Below, in pieces: positions 32,673 through 41,247 of a stretch of 64,000 bases of DNA. The translations under genes and the position numbers were made by a program. The stretch's first letter is position 1; every line of letters starts with the position of its first letter. The stretch is from the NCBI GenBank assembly GCA_964652825.1, contig CAZZCU010000008.1, positions 1-64,000 on the forward strand, in the 5' to 3' direction. This stretch comes from CAZZCU01 sp964652825. GTDB taxonomy: Bacteria > Bdellovibrionota_B > Oligoflexia > Oligoflexales > CAZZCU01. The notes beneath the pieces are model-generated. The model saw nothing but the letters and a program-made list of their open reading frames with translations, had not been told where the DNA came from and did no database searches.

Positions 32673-33844
32673 GGATGTTGGCTCCCCCGTTTCTCGCCCG
32701 CATACAACCAATCCCATTCGGGATGGTAGTTTAAAGCAAATCGTTCCTGTCCGCACGTGCTCCCGCAGACGCTAGCGATTGCCGCCAAGAAATCCGGTAG
32801 GTTTTTCGTTCGGAAAACCTGCGGCGCAAATGCCGCGGTTGGCATGGATGAACGCCAATAGTTCCAGAGCATTTTGGTACGACCGAGCGTGTGTGGATGA
32901 AACGTAACGTCTTTGGTATCGCCGGCATCGTGGGCTTTGATCAGGTATGCAAGTATATATAGCCAACGATCAAGATCGGTGTCACAAACGGGCAGGTCAT
33001 GAAATATCTCGGCCACGTGCAGCAATTGCCGTGGCTTGCTGAGCTGCAAATTTTGTAACAGACAAAAAGCTTCGAGTGCGGTCAACACGGTGGCAGCATC
33101 AATCCATGTTTCGTCGGGTGTTGGTTGGCGAATAGCAGAAAAAATCCAAGGTTGGCGCAAGGCGCCGCGACCAATCAGTACTTTGCGGATGCCGGGATAG
33201 CGCTGTTGTAGCAGCCGGAAATCAGCGGCGGTGTTGATGTCGCCAGAGCCTACGACTGGATAGGACGTGGCCGCCGCCGCACGAGCGATCGGTTCCCAGC
33301 GGGCTTTACCGGTATAGCGATCAGTGCGGGTGCGACCGTGGATTTGCAGTTGCGCCAGCGGCAGGTCGGTAATCCCCGCGAGCAAAGCAGCGAATTCGTT
33401 TTCATCGGTAAAACCCAGACGCATTTTTACGCTGAGTCGTCCCGCTCCTAGGCTGGCACAGAGTTTTTCGACATAGGCATGGAACTTCTCAGTCTCACGC
33501 AGAATAGCGCTGCCAGCGCCGTTCCCCACGACCGTGGGAGCTGGACAGCCGCAGTTTAAATCCACGTAGTCCGTATAACGTAGCAACTGTTCCGCGATGC
33601 GCGTGAAGTCATCGGGATTACCGGTCATGAGCTGTGGCGTCAGTTGATAACGACTCCAGCCCGCTAGGCTAAGCAATTCCGGTGCGTAAAGAGGATCAAC
33701 TTTCCGAAAGGGAAAATGCTCGGTAATACGCAAAAACGGCGTCGACATAAAAGCCGGCGCCGATGTCAAAGAAAACCATAGTCGGGTGGCAAAGTCAGTC
33801 ACGCCCTCCATGGGGGCGAGACCAACGTCGAGAGAGGGCTTCAC
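32654..33844 (-). CDS. dus: tRNA-dihydrouridine synthase
   Basis: This FMN enzyme reduces uridines in the D-loop of tRNA. The 396-residue protein starts LDVGLAPMEGVTDFATRLWF, the FMN-binding APMEGVTD motif, and has the catalytic cysteine in YVDLNCGCPAPTVVGNGAGS. IHGRTRTDRYTGKARW and VVGSGDINT with IGRGALRQPWIF complete the TIM barrel. The C-terminal extension beyond the barrel is the tRNA-binding helical domain plus extra residues. The overall motifs are closest to the DusC/COG0042 group, but the exact subclass is uncertain. It begins 11 bases after the rpoD stop. Confidence 0.9.
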   Translation of the reverse strand: MKPSLDVGLAPMEGVTDFATRLWFSLTSAPAFMSTPFLRITEHFPFRKVDPLYAPELLSLAGWSRYQLTPQLMTGNPDDFTRIAEQLLRYTDYVDLNCGCPAPTVVGNGAGSAILRETEKFHAYVEKLCASLGAGRLSVKMRLGFTDENEFAALLAGITDLPLAQLQIHGRTRTDRYTGKARWEPIARAAAATSYPVVGSGDINTAADFRLLQQRYPGIRKVLIGRGALRQPWIFSAIRQPTPDETWIDAATVLTALEAFCLLQNLQLSKPRQLLHVAEIFHDLPVCDTDLDRWLYILAYLIKAHDAGDTKDVTFHPHTLGRTKMLWNYWRSSMPTAAFAPQVFRTKNLPDFLAAIASVCGSTCGQERFALNYHPEWDWLYAGEKRGSQHPWPQTI

Positions 33845-33855
33845 AGCCGACTCGT

Positions 33856-36225
33856 TTAGGATTCGATAAACGCGCGCAATTTTTTGCTGCGCGATGGGTG
33901 ACGAAGTTTGCGCAAAGCTTTGGCTTCGATTTGTCGAATACGTTCACGCGTTACATCAAAGTTTTGACCAACTTCTTCCAGCGTGTGATCGCTGCGTTCG
34001 CCAATACCAAAGCGCATACGCAGAACTTTTTCTTCGCGCGGCGTCAAAGTCGCCAAAGCTTTCTCGGTTTGCTCAGACAGGTTGCTGCCCATAACCGATT
34101 CCGATGGTGTCGATTGCGACTTATCTTCGAGGAAATCACCAATATGATTATCTTCTTCTTCGCCGATCGGTGTTTCCAGAGAAATCGGCTCGATGGCGAT
34201 CTTCAGCACCTTGCGGACTTTATCCAACGACAAGTCCATACGCGCGGCGATCTCTTCGGGCGTCGGTTCGCGGCCCATTTCCTGGACCAGATAACGACTG
34301 GTGCGGATAAGTTTGTTGATGGTTTCGATCATGTGAACCGGAATACGAATCGTACGTGCCTGATCAGCAATGGCACGGGTGATCGCCTGACGAATCCACC
34401 AGGTCGCATAGGTCGAGAACTTGTAGCCTCGACGATACTCAAACTTCTCAACGGCTTTCATCAAACCGATGTTGCCTTCCTGAATCAGATCCAGGAACTG
34501 CAAGCCGCGGTTAGTGTATTTCTTGGCGATGGACACGACCAGGCGCAGGTTTGCCTCCACCAGTTCGCGTTTGGCGTCTTCGGCTTTTTGACGCATATCG
34601 GCGAGATCCTGGTAGGACGAGTTCAGAATTTTTGCGTCCATGCCGGATGCAGCCGAGCATTGATTGATGGCGTCGATCGCTGCCTGGAAGTTGCGGGCAA
34701 CACGTTGCCACTCACGCTCCGAAGTACTGCCAAACGGCGCGTCCGGAGTTTTGCCCAAATGATCGCGTAAAATCTGTTCGGTGGTGTTCAGGCGTTTAGT
34801 GTAATACGCCATGTCCTGTTGTGCCTCGCGGAGCGTGTTAACGTGTCCAGCGAGCAAATCAATAACACCGGTCAGCAATTTACGATTGATATTCAGTTCT
34901 TTTAAAATGCCGAAAATTTTGTTGCGCTGTGCTTCAAACTTGCTGATGGTTTTTTTGGAAGCACTGGCTTTTTGCGAAGCCTTCAGCAAAGACTCAAATT
35001 CTTCGTAGTCTTTAATGAAGTCGGTTGTTGATTCCTTGAGTTTATCAAGATGCAGCTGCTCGTTGGACGAGGCTTCATCATCGTCAAAGCCTTTGATAAA
35101 GCTTTTCATGCGCAACTCACCGGCAACAAATTTGCGCGCGGCGTCAATAATTGTATCGCGACCGATCTGCAGATCCAAAAGTCGCTCAAGAATGCGATTT
35201 TCTTCGGATTCAATTTTTTTGGCGATAACCACTTCGCCTTCGCGTGACAACAAGGCAACGCTACCCATTTTGCGCAAATAAATACGCACCGGGTCGTTGG
35301 ATTTGCCCAGAGCCGCGTCCGCGGTTACAACAACTGTCGGCTCGGGACGTTCACCGTCAGCGGGACTTGGTTCGTCGTCGCTACTCTCGCTGTCAGCGGT
35401 ATCGATCTCAAGATCAAGATCGATTTCCTCGGCGTCACCATTGGCCGCGAATTCATCGTCTTCTGAGCCGATCGCGCTAGCGCCTTCGATGGTGCGGCCG
35501 CCTTCGGCGCCTGCACCCGCGTCAATCACCTTGATGCGTTTTTTGCGTAAACCGTTGATCAACTTATCGATGAATTCGGGCGTCGCCATTGCTGCGGGAA
35601 TCGATGCCGAAATTTCTTTATAACTGATTTGACCTTGTTCCACCGCCAGCGCTTCCAGGTGCGCGGCGATTTGGGCTTTTGATAGACCGATCGGCGCTTT
35701 CTCAGTTGCCGCCGCAGCGTTTTTACCTTTTTTGATTTTTTCTTTTGCCGCCTTGGCTTCTATAGCTTTGACTTTGGTTTTGGCGACTGGTGCGACGGCT
35801 TTAACAGGTTTCGCTTTTACCTTTTTAGGTGCGGCGACTTTCGCTGGTTTGACCGTTTTGATTTTACCTTTACCTTTGATGGCTTCGGTTTTTTTGGTTT
35901 TGCCTTTTGCCTTTTTAACCTGAGCGCCTGTGCGTGCCACGATTGCCAACGATACGCCTCCGCGCGTTTTCGGCGCAAGTTTGCGGGCTTTGATAACTTT
36001 GTTTGATGATGGCTTTTTCGCTGCGGTTTTGGTCACGGTGGTTTTCTTGACTTTCCGGGCCAGGGTTTTAGCAATTTGTTTTACTGCGCGTTTTACCGAC
36101 AACCCGGCGGAGACAGCCGGCTTTTTTTGCTTAGCGTTACGAGCTGCTTTTGCAGGTTTACGTGTCGCTGACTTGGTGGTTTTACGAACAGCTTTCGCCT
36201 TGGAGGTCTTTTTATTCCGGCTCAT
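33856..36225 (-). CDS. rpoD: Primary sigma factor RpoD with basic N-terminal extension
   Basis: This housekeeping sigma-70 factor has 789 residues. Residues 1 to about 178 form an extremely Lys/Ala-rich, histone-H1-like tail (for example KKAKGKTKKTEAIKGKGKI). Region 1.1 follows (about 180-235), then an acidic linker (about 255-295). Region 1.2 DPVRIYLRKMGSVALLSREG, region 2 NLRLVVSIAKKYTNRGLQFL and FSTYATWWIRQAITRAI, region 3 and region 4 RMRFGIGERSDHTLEEVG plus VTRERIRQIEAKALRKLR are all intact. It is the third gene of the rpsU-dnaG-rpoD operon and has its own promoter. Similar basic tails are known from some high-GC Gram-positive principal sigma factors, but this one is long for a proteobacterium-like organism. 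Confidence 0.97.
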   Translation of the reverse strand: MSRNKKTSKAKAVRKTTKSATRKPAKAARNAKQKKPAVSAGLSVKRAVKQIAKTLARKVKKTTVTKTAAKKPSSNKVIKARKLAPKTRGGVSLAIVARTGAQVKKAKGKTKKTEAIKGKGKIKTVKPAKVAAPKKVKAKPVKAVAPVAKTKVKAIEAKAAKEKIKKGKNAAAATEKAPIGLSKAQIAAHLEALAVEQGQISYKEISASIPAAMATPEFIDKLINGLRKKRIKVIDAGAGAEGGRTIEGASAIGSEDDEFAANGDAEEIDLDLEIDTADSESSDDEPSPADGERPEPTVVVTADAALGKSNDPVRIYLRKMGSVALLSREGEVVIAKKIESEENRILERLLDLQIGRDTIIDAARKFVAGELRMKSFIKGFDDDEASSNEQLHLDKLKESTTDFIKDYEEFESLLKASQKASASKKTISKFEAQRNKIFGILKELNINRKLLTGVIDLLAGHVNTLREAQQDMAYYTKRLNTTEQILRDHLGKTPDAPFGSTSEREWQRVARNFQAAIDAINQCSAASGMDAKILNSSYQDLADMRQKAEDAKRELVEANLRLVVSIAKKYTNRGLQFLDLIQEGNIGLMKAVEKFEYRRGYKFSTYATWWIRQAITRAIADQARTIRIPVHMIETINKLIRTSRYLVQEMGREPTPEEIAARMDLSLDKVRKVLKIAIEPISLETPIGEEEDNHIGDFLEDKSQSTPSESVMGSNLSEQTEKALATLTPREEKVLRMRFGIGERSDHTLEEVGQNFDVTRERIRQIEAKALRKLRHPSRSKKLRAFIES

Positions 36226-36263
36226 GCGCAGAGAGCTCCCCGGTAGTTATAGTTAGAATAAAG

Positions 36264-36298
36264 CGAGGCATAATATGCCGCCTCGTACATGAAATCAA
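36264..36298 (-). promoter_or_regulatory. rpoD promoter with overlapping hairpin
   Basis: On the minus strand TTGATT (36298-36293) and TATTAT (36275-36270) are 17 bases apart, a good sigma-70 promoter for rpoD between dnaG and rpoD. A CGAGGC/GCCTCG stem (36285-36280 with 36269-36264) encloses the -10, and an alternative inner GGCAT/ATGCC stem is possible. Read-through RNA from dnaG could form it, followed by CTTTATTC, so it may also be a weak attenuator. Confidence 0.55.
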
Positions 36299-36324
36299 CA
36301 CCTAAAACCCTAAATTTTAATATT

Positions 36325-38112
36325 TTAATTCTTTTCTAATGAAATTATATCGTTATTAATAGATTTTATGGCTTTTAAAAGCTCGGGAACTTCGCTGCCG
36401 TCCGTCTGCGGCATGGCGCTGGCCTTGCGTAGGCGGACCTTCAAATCACTTAAGGCCAACTTAAGTCTCGTTTCTTTTTGGCGGAGGGCAAGTTTGGCCA
36501 GACGTTCTCGTCGGTTAGAGCAGTCAAAGGCAATCGCGGCGGCACGTGCCCGCTCCAGAAACTTTTCTACTTCCGGATCGGCATTTTGTTGCAGCGCGGT
36601 GAGTTCGAGGCTCGCGGGTGATGAACCGTGCGTGAGGATGTTCATAAAATACTCGGCCACACGGCTCCACCGTTCATCAAATTCCAGCTCTTGATGAATC
36701 ATGGTCTGAATCAGCTGATTGTCGAGTTCGCCAGGCTTGGAGAAAAATAAATGCGCCAACAATTCATACTCGATCTGTGTCAATTCACTGGCGGGTTTGC
36801 CGACGGTGGTTTTGGTCGCTACTTCATCAAGCTGCGACGTGGATTTGGGTGCAACTTGGTTTGGGCGTGCCGTTGCAATCGCGCTTTCGATATCCTTGAT
36901 TTGCACGCCACTAAACTGCGCAAGCCGACTGATGAGAAAACTTCTCTGGATGGGATCACGAATCTGTCGCAACCACGGTACAAATTCGGTGTTCACTAGT
37001 TCAGCGATGGCAAGACCTTTGATGCCGGCCAATTTCTGGCGCAGAGCATAGTCCAATAAATCAGGCGCTTTATTGATGAGTGCCAGCAAGCCCTCAGCGC
37101 CGACGCGACGAATATAAACATCCGGGTCTTCCTGGTCGGGCAGGACGGCGACCTGAACCTGCATCTGCGGTTGTGTCAACGCCGTGTCCACTGAACGCAA
37201 CGATGCCTTTTGTCCCGCCGTATCACCATCGAATAATAGAACGACGCGACTCGTCACTTGCTTAAGCTGACGCAAGTGCGCTGGCGTCAACGCAGTGCCC
37301 AGACAGGCGACGGCATTAGGGACGCCGCATTGCCAAAGCATCAATGTATCCATATAGCCTTCGACGATGATGGCGTAGCCCGCTTGGCGAATCGCGGCTT
37401 TGGCGCGATCAAAGCCAAACAACACCGTGGATTTGTCGAACAAAGGATTGTCGCGACTATTCAAGTATTTTGCCGGGTGATTGACAGTGGTGCGACCACC
37501 AAAGGCGATCAGGCGGCCTTGGCCATCACGAATGGGAATAGTCAGGCGATCGCGAAAGAAATCATAGTAACGTTGGCCTTCCTGGGAGCGCGTGAGCAGT
37601 GAGACGGAATCCAAATCTTCGAGGCGAAAACTCTGGCGTCGCAAACTGGTGAGCAGGGTGTTGGTATCGCCGGGAGCAAAACCGAAGCCGAATTCCTTAA
37701 TCGACAACTCGGTGAAGCCGCGTTCAATCAAGTAGCGGCGATATTTGTCGTTGCCCGGTTGATACAACTGCGCAACGAAATGGTCCTGGGCTGCATCAAG
37801 CGCACGATACAGATTGGACATGGCTTGGCGCTGGCGGTTTTGGCGTTCGCTATCTTCAAACTCCGGTGCCTCGATGGCGAACTTCTTGGCGAGAAATTTC
37901 AGTGCATCGATGAAGCCAAGTCCCTGTTGGTGACGCGCGAAGTCGATCGCGTCGCCGTGAGCGCGGCAACCGAAGCAAAAATAGTGACTATCGTAGATAG
38001 TGAAGCTGGGCGATTTTTCGGGGTGAAACGGACAAAGACCGACCTTGCGGCCGGAGCGGGTCTGCAACGAGAGTGACTCGCCGATCAACGCATCCAGCGG
38101 TACGCGTTCCAA
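36325..38112 (-). CDS. dnaG: DNA primase DnaG
   Basis: DnaG makes RNA primers for replication. The zinc-binding domain is intact (CPFHPEKSPSF ... FCFGCRAHGDAIDF), and the Toprim core has VEGYMDTLMLWQCG and VVLLFDGDTAGQKAS, with the basic FGGR region around FGGRTTVNHPAKYLN. From TTG at 38112 the protein is 595 residues and starts MERVPLDALIGESLS, cutting the N-terminal helix typical of the family. The reading frame stays open for 11 codons upstream (LTPIEQVKKRI region) to a CTG that directly follows the rpsU stop codon, and that segment resembles the normal DnaG N-terminus. The real start may be this CTG, an ATT, or the TTG. The gap to rpoD is 99 bases. Confidence 0.95.
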   Translation of the reverse strand: MERVPLDALIGESLSLQTRSGRKVGLCPFHPEKSPSFTIYDSHYFCFGCRAHGDAIDFARHQQGLGFIDALKFLAKKFAIEAPEFEDSERQNRQRQAMSNLYRALDAAQDHFVAQLYQPGNDKYRRYLIERGFTELSIKEFGFGFAPGDTNTLLTSLRRQSFRLEDLDSVSLLTRSQEGQRYYDFFRDRLTIPIRDGQGRLIAFGGRTTVNHPAKYLNSRDNPLFDKSTVLFGFDRAKAAIRQAGYAIIVEGYMDTLMLWQCGVPNAVACLGTALTPAHLRQLKQVTSRVVLLFDGDTAGQKASLRSVDTALTQPQMQVQVAVLPDQEDPDVYIRRVGAEGLLALINKAPDLLDYALRQKLAGIKGLAIAELVNTEFVPWLRQIRDPIQRSFLISRLAQFSGVQIKDIESAIATARPNQVAPKSTSQLDEVATKTTVGKPASELTQIEYELLAHLFFSKPGELDNQLIQTMIHQELEFDERWSRVAEYFMNILTHGSSPASLELTALQQNADPEVEKFLERARAAAIAFDCSNRRERLAKLALRQKETRLKLALSDLKVRLRKASAMPQTDGSEVPELLKAIKSINNDIISLEKN

Positions 38113-38145
38113 AATCCGTTTTTTGACTTGTTCAATAGGTGTCAG

Positions 38146-38343
38146 TTAAGCACCAAATTTGCGAATTTTCTTCATCGCCCGCTTGCGTGCGGCGGCGGCT
38201 TTTTTCTTACGTTTTACTGAAGGCTTTTCGTAATGTTCGTGTTTGCGTAAGTCAGATAGGACGCCAGCTTTTTCGCATTGTTTTTTAAAACGACGAACCG
38301 CGGCTTCAAATGACTCACCTTCTTTTAGGCGAATACCAGGCAT
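38146..38343 (-). CDS. rpsU: Ribosomal protein bS21
   Basis: This 65-residue protein of the small ribosomal subunit helps base-pairing of mRNA with 16S rRNA during initiation. It reads MPGIRLKEGESFEAAVRRFK with the conserved F-x-x-A-x-R-R-F-K pattern, KKQCEKAGVLSDLRKHEHYE, and a basic C-terminal tail (KRKKKAAAARKRAMKKIRK). GGAGGAA lies 10 bases upstream. It heads the classical rpsU-dnaG-rpoD operon. It begins 24 bases after a gene for an exported protein on the same strand. Confidence 0.97.
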   Translation of the reverse strand: MPGIRLKEGESFEAAVRRFKKQCEKAGVLSDLRKHEHYEKPSVKRKKKAAAARKRAMKKIRKFGA

Positions 38344-38367
38344 GCTTGATCTTTCCTCCCCAATAGC

Positions 38368-39492
38368 TCAGAGCTCTTGCTTTAAACGGCCTGCAAGTTG
38401 ATCTCCGTAATCGCACAAATTTTTGACGCTGGCTAGCAGTAAATACTCGGCGCGATCCTTGAGTTCGCCGCCAGCCTTGAGGACCGCCACCCAATGGTGC
38501 GGGCGCGGCTGTCGGCAAAGATTCTTGGGGTCGCCCTCGGCATCCCATTCCTTGACCGCCGCGGTACTGATGACCAGATACTTGCCGTTGGGGCTGAGCG
38601 AGGTTTGATAATTACTGCCTAGGCGGGAAGCAACCAAATCTGCGTAAACGTTGATATTTTCCGTCTGAGTCTCCGGATTAAAGAAGGCAACGCCAAAGTA
38701 AGGGTGAAGCAGTTTTTTGCCTTCATCGAGCAGATAGTAAATTTTGATATTCAGGTAATTGGGCGCTAGGTCGCTTTCGTGAGCGCAGTGACCTGAGGGG
38801 AAAAACACTAAATAAGATTGTTGATCGCGATAGGCACGGCCGAAACCGCGCAAATCGACATAATCGGTTTTCTCTTTTTTTCTGGTTTGTCGGCCAAGCA
38901 CGCCCAGAATGTGGCGGCTGTCGAGAGTGTTCAGGCCGGCGAATATCTGTGGCACGTTGCCGAATAAAAAATACTCGCGGGCTGCCGGCTTGGCGATCGC
39001 GTCTCGCAGGGGTCTGCAGGAATAGCCCGGCAATCCGGGAAGATTCCAGGGTATTTCGTTATTTAATCCGATGCCGCCGAAGTAAACGCGCTTGGCCGGA
39101 TCCAGCCAAAAGGGGACCGCTACCTCGCCCGAGAAGCTTTGTTCCTGAAGATTGTTTTGGCACTCGGTTAGCGCTTGTTTGAGGCTGACGCGATCTTTGC
39201 GATGAGTTTTGATCGCGGTCTTTTTGCACCTGCTGTAGTCGACCGAGGTTGGGAACAGTTCGCGACAGGCGACCATGCTGGCTTTTAATCCGCCGGTGTT
39301 GTCGCGTTGGCCGCCGGCTGCGCGCCACTCTTTGATCGCGGCGGTTTTGCAGCTATGAAAACCGGCTTCGCTTTTTTTCAATGCGGATTGTTGTGGCTGT
39401 AAATCACCGTCGCGAGCGCGGGCGGTAGTCACGGGGACGATGCCGCAGATTGCCAAGAGAAGGAACATCGCTGATGATTTTATTCTTTTCAT
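38368..39492 (-). CDS. Exported cysteine-containing protein of unknown function
   Basis: From ATG 39492 the protein has 374 residues: MKRIKSSAMFLLLAICGIVPVTTARA is a typical signal peptide with cleavage after ARA. The mature region has paired cysteines (FHSCKTAAIKEW, MVACRELFP, YSRCKKTAIK, LTECQNNL) in a helical repeat of about 25-30 residues, then a beta-rich C-terminal domain with further cysteines. The cysteine pattern suggests disulfides in the periplasm. A longer in-frame start at 39600 would place a hydrophobic stretch internally and was rejected. No family recognised. It is upstream of rpsU by 24 bases and divergent from yajQ. Confidence 0.65.
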   Translation of the reverse strand: MKRIKSSAMFLLLAICGIVPVTTARARDGDLQPQQSALKKSEAGFHSCKTAAIKEWRAAGGQRDNTGGLKASMVACRELFPTSVDYSRCKKTAIKTHRKDRVSLKQALTECQNNLQEQSFSGEVAVPFWLDPAKRVYFGGIGLNNEIPWNLPGLPGYSCRPLRDAIAKPAAREYFLFGNVPQIFAGLNTLDSRHILGVLGRQTRKKEKTDYVDLRGFGRAYRDQQSYLVFFPSGHCAHESDLAPNYLNIKIYYLLDEGKKLLHPYFGVAFFNPETQTENINVYADLVASRLGSNYQTSLSPNGKYLVISTAAVKEWDAEGDPKNLCRQPRPHHWVAVLKAGGELKDRAEYLLLASVKNLCDYGDQLAGRLKQEL

Positions 39493-39574
39493 GCCTGCCA
39501 GCTTAAAGTAATTAAGGGTCTGCCAAAAGGGAATTTTCTCGAAATTTATCTTTGGGATACGGAGCGGCGTGCAC

Positions 39575-40066
39575 ATGCCATCATTTGATATTGTCAGCAA
39601 AGTCGAGGTTCAGGAAATCGACAACGCAGTTAATCAGGCGCAAAAAGAAATCGATCAGCGTTTTGATTTCAAGGGCGGCAAGTCGGCTTATGAGCTGGAT
39701 AAGGCGGCGATGACCATTAAGATCACGGCGGACGACGATTTTAAATTGCGCTCGATGCATCAGATTCTTGAACAGAAAATGGCGAAGCGCCAGATCGATC
39801 TACGCTGCCTGGAATACGCGGACGCGGTGCCGGCCAGCGGCAATATTTTGCGCCAGGTTGTGAAGCTTAAACAAGGCATCGATCGTGAGTGCGCCAAACA
39901 GATCACCAAAATAATCAAGGACTCCAAGTTGAAGGTGCAGCCAGAGATTCAGGATGAGCAAGTGCGGGTTTCCGGCAAAAAAATTGATGATCTTCAGACG
40001 GCGATGCAGATGTTGCGTGGCCAGACGCTGCCGGTGCCCTTGCAGTTTGTGAATATGAGGAGCTGA
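39575..40066 (+). CDS. yajQ: YajQ-family cyclic-di-GMP-binding protein
   Basis: YajQ proteins (UPF0234) bind nucleotides, and in Xanthomonas a YajQ homologue binds cyclic-di-GMP and acts as a transcription co-regulator. The 163-residue protein begins MPSFDIVSKVEVQEIDNAVN, exactly as in the family, and contains FDFKGGKSAYELD and AKQITKIIKDSKLKVQ. ATG at 39575 was preferred to GTG 39569 because of the family N-terminus. GGAG lies upstream. It is followed 5 bases later by ychF. Whether this copy binds c-di-GMP is inference from the family. Confidence 0.92.
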   Translation: MPSFDIVSKVEVQEIDNAVNQAQKEIDQRFDFKGGKSAYELDKAAMTIKITADDDFKLRSMHQILEQKMAKRQIDLRCLEYADAVPASGNILRQVVKLKQGIDRECAKQITKIIKDSKLKVQPEIQDEQVRVSGKKIDDLQTAMQMLRGQTLPVPLQFVNMRS

Positions 40067-40071
40067 GGCGA

Positions 40072-41190
40072 ATGGGTTTCAAATGTGGCATCGTTGGTTT
40101 GCCCAATGTTGGCAAATCGACCATTTTTAATGCGCTGACGGCTGTGGGTGCGGCGGCGGAAAATTATCCGTTTTGCACGATTGACCCTAATATCGGTCGT
40201 GTTGATGTGCCGGATCCACGCTTGCAGGAGCTCGATACCATAGTGCATGCGCAGCGGATCGTGCCGGCATCGATGGAGTTTGTGGATATCGCCGGTCTGG
40301 TTAAGGGCGCGGCCAAAGGTGAGGGCCTGGGTAACCAATTCCTCGGCCACATCCGCTCGACCGATGCGGTGGCGCATGTGGTGCGATGCTTTGCTGATCC
40401 GAATGTGACGCATGTCGACGGCTCAGTGAACCCGGAGCGCGATATCTCGACGATCGAAGCCGAGTTGATTTTTGCCGACGAAGCGACGGCGAGCGTGGCG
40501 CTGGAGCGTTATCGGAAATTGAGCAAGGTGCCGGATAAAAAACTTCCCCCGACTATTAAGATGCTGGAGGCGTTGCAATCACATCTGCAGAAGCTACAGC
40601 CGGCGCGTACTTTTAAAGTGGACGATTACATTGGCGACGTCAAAGAAGTCGGCGAGGCGTTTCGTGATCTGCATTTAATCACCAGCAAGAAAGTCGTGTA
40701 CGTCTGTAATGTCGATGAGGATATGGCGGCTGGTGACACCGATAACGAATATACATTGATCGTGAAAAAGCATGCGGAGCGTGAGGGCGCAGGGGTCGTG
40801 ATTATCTGCGGCAAGCTGGAAGCGGAGCTGTCGCAGCTGGATCCGGAATCCAAGGCGGCGATGATCGCCGATCTGGGGATGCATGAACCGGGATTGAATC
40901 GTTTGATTCGTGCTGGGTACGTCATTTTGGGACTGCAGACTTATTTCACCGCAGGTGTTAAAGAGATAAGAGCGTGGACGATCCATCGCGGTGATAAGGC
41001 GCCGGCGGCCGCAGGTAAAATCCATTCCGATTTTGAGCGCGGTTTTATCTCGGCAGAAGTTTGTACAGTAAAAGATTTGATCAAGGCGGGGAGTCGCGTC
41101 AAATTGAAGGAAGTTGGACTCATGCGTATGGAAGGTCGTGAGTATGTTGTTCAGGATGGTGACGTGATGGAATTTCGTTTTAATGTTTGA
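40072..41190 (+). CDS. ychF: Ribosome-binding ATPase YchF/Obg family
   Basis: YchF is a conserved P-loop protein that hydrolyses ATP rather than GTP. The 372-residue protein shows G1 GIVGLPNVGKST, G2-like FCTIDP, G3 VDIAGLVKGAAKGEGLGNQFL and the altered G4 CNVDE (in place of NKxD), as in the ATP-specific family. A coiled-coil and a C-terminal TGS-like domain (beginning AWTIHRGDKAPAAAGKIHSD) are present. Length is normal. It starts 5 bases after the yajQ stop, so the two are cotranscribed. Confidence 0.96.
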   Translation: MGFKCGIVGLPNVGKSTIFNALTAVGAAAENYPFCTIDPNIGRVDVPDPRLQELDTIVHAQRIVPASMEFVDIAGLVKGAAKGEGLGNQFLGHIRSTDAVAHVVRCFADPNVTHVDGSVNPERDISTIEAELIFADEATASVALERYRKLSKVPDKKLPPTIKMLEALQSHLQKLQPARTFKVDDYIGDVKEVGEAFRDLHLITSKKVVYVCNVDEDMAAGDTDNEYTLIVKKHAEREGAGVVIICGKLEAELSQLDPESKAAMIADLGMHEPGLNRLIRAGYVILGLQTYFTAGVKEIRAWTIHRGDKAPAAAGKIHSDFERGFISAEVCTVKDLIKAGSRVKLKEVGLMRMEGREYVVQDGDVMEFRFNV

Positions 41191-41199
41191 TATGACGGC

Positions 41200-41216
41200 A
41201 AACAGAATTTCTGTTT
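41200..41216. repeat. Inverted repeat downstream of ychF
   Basis: AAACAGAA-T-TTCTGTTT is a near-perfect 17-base palindrome with 8-base arms, 10 bases after the ychF stop. It could be an operator for the next gene or a weak terminator; the arms are AT-rich and no T-tract follows. Confidence 0.35.
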
Positions 41217-41247
41217 CCTGGTTCTAACATCTATAAAGGAGATGATA

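Noticed and set aside
33763..34770. 335-residue plus-strand ORF
   Set aside because: It is antisense to the conserved part of rpoD and to the dus start.
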